Part shown: positions 22,853-33,502 of the stretch, one piece after another
Layout: each line of letters opens with the position of its first letter
Position numbering within the stretch: the first letter of the stretch is position 1
Origin: Bombardia bombarda
Taxonomy: Eukaryota; Ascomycota; Sordariomycetes; Sordariales; Lasiosphaeriaceae
Direction: 5' to 3'
DNA length: 64,000 bases
NCBI GenBank assembly: GCA_030512295.1
Contig: JAULSR010000009.1
Span: 248,001 to 312,000 of the forward strand
Translations under genes and position numbers: made by a program
Notes under the pieces: model-generated
Seen by the model: the letters and a program-made list of their open reading frames with translations, nothing else
Database searches by the model: none
What the model was told of the DNA's origin: nothing

Positions 22853-25800
22853 GAGATGCTTCCCGTCTGATACGGGTGTAATAAGTAGACAAGGGGGAGC
22901 TTCTTTGGCTGGCAACTCTTTTCAGGCAAGGCGTTAGGGTAGATCTGCTATGACAACGAATTCTGGGTATCGATACCACCAGTGCGGAGTACACGGGGCG
23001 TGGGCTGTCTACGCCCCCGTTTTGGTAATTTGACTATTAGCGGCGACTGTATGATAGCTGAACAATTTGCATTTCCTTACCCTTCCGAATATTCACATGT
23101 GGCTATGGCAAACATGCCACACTTGTGGCGTTATCGAGCATGTGTCTACCTGCCATCTGTACACCACAAAGTAGCACGCCCATCTTCCGTCGGCGACAAG
23201 ACGAAGGTAAAATACAAAACCACCGGACCGTCAAGAATGGATATTCTTTACCCTTAGCACGCAGACCCTTAGCACGCAGATCTCGTCAGCCGATCAAGTT
23301 GGCTCGTCCTTCCCCCCCACCCACGGAACTGTCAGAACTCGGAGGCCCAGAAACTCGGCTGACGATACGATTGGTCGACGTCAAGATAACAGTTATCGGA
23401 CATTGATCTTCTATCTGTGATTTCGCAATGAAGTGCCGGCATATGTCGCTCAAAGCAAGCAATCTCGACGTGCTAGGGGGGGGGGGGGGGGGGTTGTGAT
23501 GAGGCACGGTTGCACTACTAGTCTAGGTAAGGTATTATTCGATGAAGAAGGTATCACTCCGAGATGGAAAGCTTGTTCCTTGCCTGGTTTTTGCGAAAGG
23601 CATATCGCCAAGATGCTCGGACTTGGTTTTCTGACTTATAAAGTTTCTGTGAAAATTCCGTGCTGGGCCCCTTATGCATATGACGTCAGATCTTATCGAC
23701 CCCGAAATTCTCCTTCCCCGCCAGCTTCTTGCGCAGGGATACAGCGCTAATTTAGTGCCTTACTCCTGGGGTTCAATACCACCGTCTCTCGAGCTCTCAA
23801 AAAAGCTGACGAAAAGCAGCCGACTGACACCAGGACGGGATTCACTCACTTGAATGCCGTTTTCTCGGAGAATGTACCGATCACGAAGCGACCTCACTGT
23901 TATGGTCTAGTTTGACGACCTGCTTGCATGCCCGGGCGGTACGGAACTGCTTGTTGTCCTTTCTCGTGCAGGTTGGCACATACATGCGAGCCCCCGTGCT
24001 TTCCATGTCCGAAGAAATCTTGGATACCAGGTACCTACCTATGGAGGAACGCTAATACCTGAGCCCTGGTGGGGTTTTCATGGCGGGGTCCAGCTAAGCA
24101 GGAGTGGAAGGTCACGAAATTCGAACCTTAAAGACGGTCAGTCCAGTGCTGCCTGTCGCTGATACTTAGAGCCGGGCTTCGGTACGATATGTATTCATGC
24201 TTTATGAATCTATTAAAAACATGCATTGGCACCGATCTCTTCATACCTCTTGTAACACTTCAGCTGCGATCAGCGCGTGAGTGGTTGGCTAAGAATCTTT
24301 GACGCTGTGGCAAATAAACTTTTGGCTTTGGAATAGCATCCGTACTAAGGTACACCACACTACCCTACTGGCGTAGCTCCAAGCTCGAGCCAGCCTCCAC
24401 TGTTAAATAACGCCTAACAGCGAACTCCCGACGGGATCAACCACAAAGATCAGCACACAACCAACCCGACCAGTGTTCCACCTAAACCCCCGACAGGGAT
24501 ATCGAAAAGGCTTGGGAACCGACGAACACCCGCGAGAAGAGAAGAAGATCAGGCCATTATTACGAGGAGCGAGGGAGGGGTGCATCCGTCTCTGCCGCCG
24601 CCTAGCATTCGGAGCTTTGGACTGAGGACCGGCGAGAACGGAAAGAAAAGAAGGAAGAAAGAAGAAAAAAAGTCCGACAGCGGTGTTGTCGATACATGGC
24701 ATTTGCAATGAACATCCTCCTTCCTACCTTACCTATGGGACCTTGATAGCTCACACCGCACAGCATACCCACCGAGCCATCCATCTGCCTAGGACTGTAG
24801 CTAAGGTTTGTGGCGGTCTCACACACATGCCGCACACACACCACAATAACCAACCTATGGGCTGATGGACCTTTTCCAAACAAAGCGATGGAAGGCGTGG
24901 ATGGGAAAAAAGTGGTGTGACATCCACCCATGTGTGTCTCAGTGTTCATGCAGCGGATCGTCGTGCCGCGTTATCCACCACGAGCCAGCAGCTATTCAGT
25001 GTCGGGCCTAGGAAAGACAAAGAGCTTGGCAGTAGGAATAGGTGTGAGACATACAGGCGCAGTAGCGGCTTCTTAGCAAGACAGTCAATGAACTGCCAAG
25101 GTAAAGATGCCCAAGCAAGGTATGTACTTCAGGTTGGGTTGTCCCTCAACAGCACATCGACCTTGCGCATTGTGCGTGTGTTCCACAACGTGTGCAGAAC
25201 GGCATATGCGATTGACCAAGAAGGGATAGATGGGGGAAAATATGTGATGCGTACTGTATGTACGAGCCCATGCAACTGCAGCGATCGAACAACCGTCACA
25301 GTCCACCACCACTTACGCACACGACTAGTAACCATCAAGCCAACAAACGACGCAAAAACGAAATTCCCTGGTCGGCGGTGGGAGGCGAATATAAAAACCC
25401 CAATAATACAATCGAAACCGGTTGGTGATGAGTGGTGATGGTGGTCGGTCCATCCATGGGCTTCCCTTCCCGCCCTTCCATCCGGGGGAAGCTGCCATGC
25501 GGCCCCAAACGAGAGGTGCATGAGAGCGGTTGCTTTCGAGGTTGCCTCCATGCCCTGCCATCCATTGATATTTATCGCAATCCCCATGTCGGTTCGCACA
25601 CTGCACATACGGGGTTTTCGCGTGGGTATATCCAAAACCCCTCCTTTCTTAAGTCGTTGGTACATGCCTACAATCGACGTGCACCTTACCTGTCGTGACC
25701 GGTTCGATGCGGCAGACCGAGAGCTATGTGCTGTATCCGTTGATGTCTAGGTAGGTACAAGAGACTGGTGTCTTGCAGCGGACTGCTGTCTGAGGCAGGG

Positions 25801-27348
25801 ACGGACATTGTATCCATGAATAGATGGAAAGGTACCTGTGAATTACGGATATATAACCGTACTCAAATATATGCCCGTAAACAAACGGCAGCAAATAGGT
25901 GGTACCGCACAGGATGTAACCTAAGGTATCTGAGTTTCCACCTCGAGAAATAATTCATGATACGCGCACAGTATGGGTGAAGCATTATGCAATGCCTATC
26001 CAGGGTTGATGGCACGTACTTACCGTGGGCAACAAGTTCTTAATGGAACCTGGCTTGCTGATTTCCAGGGTTCCTTGACGGAGGCGCAACGCAGGCGTAG
26101 CAGGCCAGCGTTGTGTCAGGAAGTCAGGGTGTCAGGGTCCCCTCCACTCCTTCCCGCTTTTTGGGCCCAGTAAGAAGTCAACCTAGGTACCTAGTCGCTG
26201 GAGGGGGGTGCCTGCCGGGGTGGGAGTGGCCCATTCCATGTCCCACCTCCCCTTCGATCCTTCCACCTATGGAAAGTCAGTACCGTAGCTTCCATGGGAA
26301 ATGGGAAACCTTACATAGCAATGTCCATGCCCGCACCACTTTCCATGGAATTTCCGTGTTCTGTTGGAGGTAGCAGCACCGACCAACCAGCCCAAGGTAG
26401 ATTCCTCTACCATCATCTCAACTCCTCCATCTCTTTCCGCCCCGCCCCCGACGGACCACTTTAGATAAGTCCACAGCAGTTCATGAGTCGGCCCAGGAGC
26501 TTCCAGGTTCCTTCCACAGGCCAGTCGATTCTGGACAAGGCCCCAAGGCGACAGATGCGACAGGACACTGCCCGCGTAACACTTGCTCCGAGGCGTGTGC
26601 CAAAGTTCACCCTAAAGTCAGATATCAAGAGGGTGTGGTAGCATGCCGCAGAGATCCTTTGCCTGCCCTGACTTGAACCTGATCTGAATTTCGTCCTCTT
26701 GGCTAAAAGAAAGGGACGACAACTCCAGACAAAAACACCGAGACATTCGCAATAACCCACCAAAAACTCATAGCTCTTTCTGCGTGCCTGCATGCATGGA
26801 TGCCCGCATGCCTGTGGACACCAAGGAACTTGCTGTAGTAGTAGTGGGCGCGCAGCATCCGAACCAGTCATCAATCATCCCGAGTTGCCTACAACCTCTG
26901 AATATCTACCTCTGAATCCAGACAGGTATCTCCTTTGCAGATTGTTGTTCGAAAGAGGTAGTTGACGATGATACAAACCTTCTTTCATCCGAACTTGGTT
27001 CCAAAACAAATTTAAATTTCGGCTCTTTGTCAGTCATTATCATACCATCTGCCTTTCATTACCTCAGATCAGCAAGCTAGCAGCCGGTGCTCTATATCTC
27101 ACCCAACCACCCACGTCAACTTCCACAATTGGAAATCGGAAAAAGGTTTTGCGACCGAGCAAAGTTTCTTCCTGTCTGCCAGGACTTGGGTGCGTCCAAG
27201 TCGATCGAAAGCCTCGAGCGTGATCCTCCCCCGGCCGGCTAGTTGTAGTTGCTGAGGCGACTTTGAACACGCACCGCACATGGGTTTTGGGACATCGGTG
27301 TTCTCACGGCGACAATTCACGACATCATCTACTAACATCATCCAAAAA
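22853..27348. other. Gene-poor interval
   Basis: 4.5 kb without a supported gene. Landmarks: an 18-base G run (23476-23493); repeated CCATGG/TTCCATGG elements (about 26230-26350); and a promoter-like stretch before 27349 with repeated catc motifs. Frames such as 24917-25438 (plus), 25129-25665 (minus) and 26461-26874 (minus) lack recognisable motifs. A tRNA-like GGTTCGAA at about 24119-24130 (minus) and GGTTCAATACC at about 23769 (plus) lack the stem pairings of a tRNA. Confidence 0.4.
23476..23493. repeat. Homopolymer run of 18 G
   Basis: Uninterrupted G18 in otherwise mixed sequence. It is potentially quadruplex-forming and prone to length error in sequencing. Confidence 0.95.
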
Positions 27349-29417
27349 ATGACAAGCCTTGGGGCCACCCTCAAACCATCGCTGAGGCTGCCACGCCCCG
27401 GCACGCATCGAAGAAACCTGTCAAACTCATCAACAGGCTCTCGGGGGTCGCAAATGTCGTCGACCGAGAGTTCGGCTTCCGAGGATCAGCAGTTTGCCTT
27501 CTCTGCTGAAAACACACCGGCAACCGAGAACCCGCCATCTCACGGCGCCATGTCAGCCCTCGGCCTGCATAGCTCAACGGCCCGTGATGGTCTTCTCTTT
27601 GGCAAAGGTACGTACCTACGGGTGCGTTGAGGGGCGTTTCTTATCTGTTTGATACCGTGTCTTTGTCTTCATTGTTTCCAGTTGATGGTTGGCGGCTAAG
27701 GCGGTCCCTGGCTATCTCTCATCGTCCCGCCCCGTCTGTTTCGTTGCTTTTCTTTCACAAATCTCGTCTGGCGGCTCAAAGTCGTCTCGTCATTTAACTG
27801 GCTAAGCTGGTCTCGTGGCTTGCCTCGTCATGACTACCGGAACGACGGGTTCAAGCGCCACAATCGGCAGTAAGACATGTGCCTGGGTCCGGGGTTTAGC
27901 TCCGCTAAACGCCCTGAAAGACGCCTGTGCTCCCCCGCCATAGGCTAGGCCATAGCGCTAGACACCCGAGCTTATAGCTAGGTGGCCCGGCTCACAGGCT
28001 CAGACAACGGCCCGGGCATTCCCGGATGGGAATGCTAGCGGATGCAGCACCCAGGTTCCAGTGAACCCAGTGAGCCCGGTGAACCCAGTGAACCTTATCC
28101 CCGTATTTTTACATCCTGGTAGCCGGGCATTTGCGTCATAGTCTGACCTGGTTGACCGTTAAACTTTTGATGCCCCAAGTTCAGGGCAGTTTGATGGTCG
28201 GCTGTGCTAACCTTCCTGGCCTTTGATAGAAGTTAGCAGTCGATCCCAATGTGCTAAGGACATCGCGGAGCCAGATGACCCTCCCCAAGTCATCAGTCGA
28301 AGCAAGCCCATTGCGATTGAGCTGCCAACCGTTCGGAAACGACCTGCCGAGCCCGCGCTTTTCCTGGCCGACGAACCCCTGTCAGCTCGAGGCGACATCC
28401 AAGGGTACGTACTCTCTTGAACCTTCTCCCACTTGACACCATGGAAATTATCAACACACTGTGTCCATGGAAACCAAAAGTCTTATATAGCTTGACTGTC
28501 ACCCCTCCCCTTCGCCCATGTTCTGTTCACACCCAACTGACTCATTTACTTGCTCCCTCTCTACCAACAGAGCTTACTTCCCACACCACGAAGATCCATC
28601 CCGCCGCCTTCGAAGAACTCACCCCTTCCACCTTGACGCAACCAAAGCACGACATAATTCCTTGAGCAAAGCCGCCGAATCTGCCCAGTCATCCACATCT
28701 ACACCCACGGACAATACACAGAGCGCTGCCACCATGTCCACTTCGACACATTTCTCCTTCGGGAGCTCAGCAAGCACAATCACACCGGTATCACACATCC
28801 CCGTATCATCATATCTCCCCATCGGCGTTCACAACACTGCAGCTCTTCCTATGGGCAAGTACTATCCGTCAAACTACGAAAACCGATCAAACAACACCTC
28901 ACAATCAAGGCTCCGTGCTCGAGGGGGCAAAGCCGCTTCGAGCCCATCAGGAAAGTCGGACACTCAAGTATCAAAGTGCCGTCGAGAGCACTCTAGTCAT
29001 TCCCGTTCCAGCTCTGAAGTCAAACGTCGCCTTCAACAGTACCAGAGAGATATGGTCGCCCAAGCCACAGTAGCGGCGAGCGCCATCATTGAGAAGAGCG
29101 CCGCGGACGAGTCAGGTCGATCCGCAGCCGCCCTAACGCCTGGCTTCTCACTAAAGAACATCCAACTGGGAGGGACCCTAATTAAGGGCCTTAAGCCCAG
29201 ATCACCAAGACTCGCTCCCCTCGGCAGCCCTGGCCCCGTCACACCCATGGAACTGGAAGGTGGCGGTGACAGCTACCTGACCTTGGGACGCCCCATGACG
29301 GGGCCTGACGCCGAGCATCAGCTCGCCGAAGTTTCTAGAGCGCTCCAATCCGAAGAGGCAAGACGACTTCGCGACGACAGCCGATCGCCTTCTGGCATGC
29401 GCACCACCTCGTTCTGA
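27349..29417 (+). CDS. Conserved Ser-rich hypothetical protein
   Basis: Exons 27349-27607, 28230-28404 and 28571-29417 give 426 residues. The junction codons are GAA (phase 1) and GGA (phase 2), and both donors are GTACGT. I do not know a function. Exon 3 opens with GAYFPHHEDPSRRLRRTHPF and HLDATKARHNSLSKAAE, a block that looks conserved. It continues with Ser/Thr-rich sequence, a basic Arg/Ser segment (CRREHSSHSRSSSEVKRRL), a short helix (MVAQATVAASAIIEKSA) and a C-terminal EEARRLRDDSRSPSGM region. The 622-bp first intron is long and could hide a further exon. An alternative in-frame ATG is at 27280 (23 residues more), but the AAAAAATG context at 27349 is better. Probably an intrinsically disordered regulator or scaffold (inference). 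Confidence 0.7.
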
Positions 29418-30608
29418 GCTCGCATCGCCCGTTTTCTCAGCCCTGGCATCTGGCACCAGCGGCATGATAGAGAGAAAAACAAAAGAAAGCGGAAAGGGCT
29501 TTTTAACGGGCATCACAATTTGATCCTGTGTCATGAACCATACATTACATTGATACCCCATTTTCATTTACACATGAACGAGATGACGATCGAGCGCCGG
29601 AGTTATAAAGAAGACTAGGGTTTATAGACATACATCAATCCCATTAGCTTTTTTGGTGGTCATCGAGAGAGTTGACCTGGCAAGTTTCCGCTCTGCTTTG
29701 AAGAAAATTTATTCGCTTCAATTACATTTCTATACTATGCACTTGGGGGTTCACCCTTATGATGATGACGCAACAGGAATAGATAGACAAGGAGGAGGGA
29801 GTTTGATTTGTTGTTCTTTTTTTTTTTTTGGAGGGGAATGCGAGGGAGTTGGACACGTCGACGGGGATATGATGATGAGGAAGCAATACGGTCAACGGGG
29901 TTTTGGTGGACCTGGTGAGGAGAGAGTATGTAGTGGTTGATCGGCTTTGGCGACCTTCACCTACATAGTTACATAAGGTAGGTAGCGACACAAAAATAAT
30001 AAACAATAGCAAATACTATCCAGTACATTCACATCTGACCACCTGTGACGTCGCTTATAATAAGCATCGCTGCTCAGTTTGTCCATTCTCTGATCACTGT
30101 CGTGGAAGAGTTCTTGTTTGAAATTACCAGCAAAGCGGTAGGGGAGGGCACGTAGTTACAAAAATATCGATATATTTTGATCATTCTTGTTGCGTAACTC
30201 CTGTCTGACGTGACTGAAAGTTATGATAAATGACGATGTTAACATTTTGCTTACTGTATGAACATGACAAGTTTGTCTTAAAAGAGTGTTTTTTATTACT
30301 AGGCATCATCGAATAGTGACTGCTCATTCATTAGGCGGACTGCTCGTGGTATATTCGACAAGTAAAACATGTGCCGCCGGGCAACCAATCAGTCGCCCTC
30401 CGCTTCCTCTCCTATCATTCATCCCCTTGTGTGTGTCATGTAAAAAGAACGCTGTATTTTGGATTCTTCCCTCCCGTTTTCCCTCCTTTAATCCCCCAAG
30501 GAATGATCTAACCTTGAGACGTAAAAAAAAAAAAAAAAGCCCCTAAAGAAAACAATAACAAAAAAGAACTGCCGCCCTCCATATTCAAAACGCTGGTTTT
30601 CTCACCTT
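29418..30608. other. Convergent AT-rich intergenic region
   Basis: This lies between the stop of the Ser-rich protein (plus) and the stop of rvs167 (minus). It includes T11 and A16 runs (29819-29829, 30523-30538) expected in 3' UTRs. No gene seen. Confidence 0.5.
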
Positions 30609-31195
30609 TTACATTTGTAAGGCTCCGAACCGCTTGGTATAATTGGCAGGAAAGTTGCCCTTTACGCCGTGCAGCTCGCCAACCCACCAGTCGTGGTCCG
30701 TTTCCGTCTTCTTAACAATCTTGATCCTGTCGCCCTCATGAAACGAGAGGTCGCCCTGGCCCTGGCCGTCGAAGCCGTACAAGGCGATCACAAACTCATC
30801 CGGTTTCTTCTTTGGAGGGGGCGGGGGCGGGGGCTTCTTCTTGGCAAACCCGCTGCTCTGCGACGATGGCGTATAGCCGCCGCCGGCACTACTGTTGCCG
30901 CCATACGTGGAGGACGCCGAGGACGAGACTTCGGTCGAGGACGCCGTCGAACGGCCGAAGAAGTCTCGCGGACGCATCGAGTTGGGCGATGCGTTTGGTG
31001 AGCGGGCGCTGGGCGAGCGGCTGATGGCGCGGTCGACCGGAACCCCGCCGAGGACCGTGGCCGTGGTGAAGTCCGTGGGCGCCAGGTGGTCGGGCCTCTT
31101 GTAGGACGAGCCCGGGCTTGGTTGCGGCGTGGTCTCGGCTGGTGTTCGTAGTGAATTTGACGAGGCCATCCGCATCGGTCGTGGCTGGGGAGGGT

Positions 31196-31262
<67 letters not shown>

Positions 31263-32330
31263 CATGCTGGGGATCAGGCCCGAAGAGGCGCGGCGGAAGG
31301 GCTTGGTTCCAGGCGCCGTCAAGCTGGCCTTTAGGCCTGGCGTGTCGAGGCCGTGGTTCATCGGCTGGTGGATCGCCTTTCCGCGGGCGATGCAACTGAT
31401 GGACTCGATTTGGCTCTGGTAGGGCTTGAAGGCCGAGTTCCAAGTCGCAATCACCTCCGACATGGGAGGCGGTGGCGAGGGAAACTCTATCTCCTTGCAG
31501 TACCCATGAAGAGTGGTGTAGTATAGTCCCAGGAGCCGGGTTTGGATCTGAACAAGACCGGCTACCAGGGGCGGTAACAGCTCGAACGTCGCGGCTATAA
31601 GGGGCGGGAGCGTTGATCTCAGGTGCTCATCTGCAATTCCGAACTCCTGTTGTGGCTGTCAGTTTGATCGTCCGGGTGATGATGTTGCCAAGAAATGGCG
31701 GCTCATTCTTGCGTACCTCAGCTGCGCGCGCCATCTCCTCCTCTGTCTTTGCAAGGGCGGCATCATCTTTGACAGACCGGCCCCCTGGTTTCCTATGCAG
31801 CTTGTTGACCTTGTCTTGCAGCTTCTCATAGTCCAGCCGCTTATTCTCTCGCTTCTTGATCGTTTTCCGGATAGGGGCAATGCAATCGCGAGCGTCGGTC
31901 GCAGGCTTGATAATGCGCTCCTCGATCAAGGCGATTTCCTCGACCAATTCCGTCTTCAGATCGTGATATACCTCTCTGAGCTTGAAAGTCCTTTCTAGCT
32001 GCAGCTGCGGGGTTGTGACGCCATTGCGACCGTGGCCGTCTGACGCGCCGACAATGGGATCGTAAAGCCCTTCATACTCCGTCACGATTTGGAGCTGGCT
32101 GCCGATAAGAGAAGCCCATGAGTCTCGCCATGCCCTCGCGTTGTCAACGATCTGGGTCGTGGTATATGTTAGCAGCGGCGACGAGCAGAATTGGCGAGGC
32201 ATGTGGGGGAATTCCAGCCACTTACCTGTGCCAACACCTTATCGGCATCTTCGTAATCAGTCAACAATACCGAGACTTTGGCGTTATCTCCGGGTCCTTT
32301 GCGCAAGAGCTTGCCAAACGACCTCGTCAT
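30609..32330 (-). CDS. rvs167: BAR-SH3 amphiphysin-like protein (Rvs167/Hob1)
   Basis: Exons 32330-32226, 32151-31717 and 31646-30609, all phase 0, give 525 residues. The N-terminus MTRSFGKLLRKGPGDNAKV and the following coiled-coil helices (residues 1 to about 245, for example VDNARAWRDSWASL and EFGIADEHLRSTLPPL) are the BAR domain that binds and bends membrane. A disordered linker (about 290-460) contains 22 consecutive Asn (309-330) and a Pro-rich run just before the SH3. The SH3 domain (about 470-523) has ALYGFDGQGQGDLSF, the WWVGEL tryptophans and GNFPANY. In yeast this protein works with Rvs161 in endocytic vesicle scission and actin patch organisation. The gene is divergent from the Mte1-like gene with 1.08 kb between starts. 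Confidence 0.93.
31197..31262. repeat. Trinucleotide repeat encoding Asn22 in Rvs167
   Basis: 21 perfect GTT units plus one ATT (plus strand) encode 22 Asn on the minus strand in the linker between BAR and SH3. The near-perfect purity suggests recent expansion and likely length variation between strains. Confidence 0.95.
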
Positions 32331-33410
32331 GGAATTCATTTTGGCGTCTTGAACATGGGATGGTAGTAATTACTGCTACCTGATCTGCAGAGTACGAGGA
32401 GACACCCTGTCGATATACAAAGAGTAGACCTAGGTGAGCGTTACAACACACGACCCTACGTATCAAACGAAAGGGGCCTGCTGTCAGATAAGACCCAACA
32501 CGGTGGGTGCCAAAGAAGGATCGAAAACACGCTGTCAATATCTCTGAAACTTGGCGGGGGGCGGTGTATGATCGCTCAGACGAGAGAGGGTTTGGCGAAT
32601 CCTTGGTCCTGGCTCGGCTGGACAGGTGCGTGTTGGAACTTGGAACACGATGGGGCGCGGAGAAAGAGTTCAAGAGAAAGAAGTGGACAATAACCTGGAA
32701 ATAATTACTGGAAGATCTCCCGGCTGTATTACACGCAGCAGAACAATTTGGGTTGGAGACCGTTAACTCTGGTTACTCATCTCAACATCATCCAATGCAG
32801 ACGTGGGTTGCCTAGCTGCACGGGCAGAACAGAAAAAAACTGGGCGGTAGAAATTGATGAGAGGGGCACTGGGAATTGCATGCTGTGTATGGATGGATAC
32901 GAACGAGCCAACTGCTTCGGGACTACAGGATTGCGCCAACAGCAATTCAGAAGGAAGTGAGACAGGGCATTCATGGCCAACGTCACTAAATCTGACCGTG
33001 AGTCCGGCGGGGTTGGCCAAGAGCCCCCCCACTTGGTTGTCCAATGCACCACCCTGCACGCCCCGCCGAGCCTAGTGTACCAAGGCTTGGCTCCAACCCT
33101 GGACCTTGGTTGGAGTGGGGTTTCAGGGGTGGCTTGCCTACACCTCGAACCATTCACGCTCTCAGCTGACGGCGCGCCACGGGATAACCAAGAACGCGCC
33201 TTCCTCAAATTCAGTCGCGTCTACCTCTATCCGTATCGGACGCGTTGCTGTTGCCCCTTACGCTTGCTTTTCCCCTCCAACCCCGCCCTTGTCCTAACCG
33301 GACTGCCTAGCCCTGGAAGTCTATCATTACCTATCGACAACCCTCCCCAGACCCGTAATAGAATGCGGTAATTGACCGCTTCTTTGGGCGACGCGACATG
33401 CCCGCCGAGA
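32331..33410. promoter_or_regulatory. Divergent promoter of rvs167 and the Mte1-like gene
   Basis: No gene recognised in this interval between two divergent starts. The last 150 bases before 33411 are CT- and CCCC-rich leader sequence with two upstream ATGs described separately. Confidence 0.5.
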
Positions 33411-33502
33411 ATGGCGGCCCCAACGTCCTCGGGATCGGCCGCCGGGGCTCACGGAGGGAGCAGCGCGCCAGTACTGGAATACTTGTGCCTCTTTACCCAT
33501 GA
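33363..33502 (+). promoter_or_regulatory. Upstream ORFs of the Mte1-like gene
   Basis: ATG-CGG-TAA at 33363-33371 is a two-codon uORF. A second ATG at 33398 opens 34 codons that overlap the main start in another frame and stop at 33500-33502. If both lie in the mRNA, the main ATG at 33411 (A at -3, G at +4) would be reached by leaky scanning, which could lower basal translation. Confidence 0.5.

Noticed and set aside
23763..23785. tRNA T-loop-like GGTTCAATACC
   Set aside because: The flanking bases do not pair into a T stem and no acceptor stem or anticodon arm could be built.
24110..24190. tRNA-like GGTTCGAA on the minus strand
   Set aside because: The T-stem bases do not pair and there is no D-arm.
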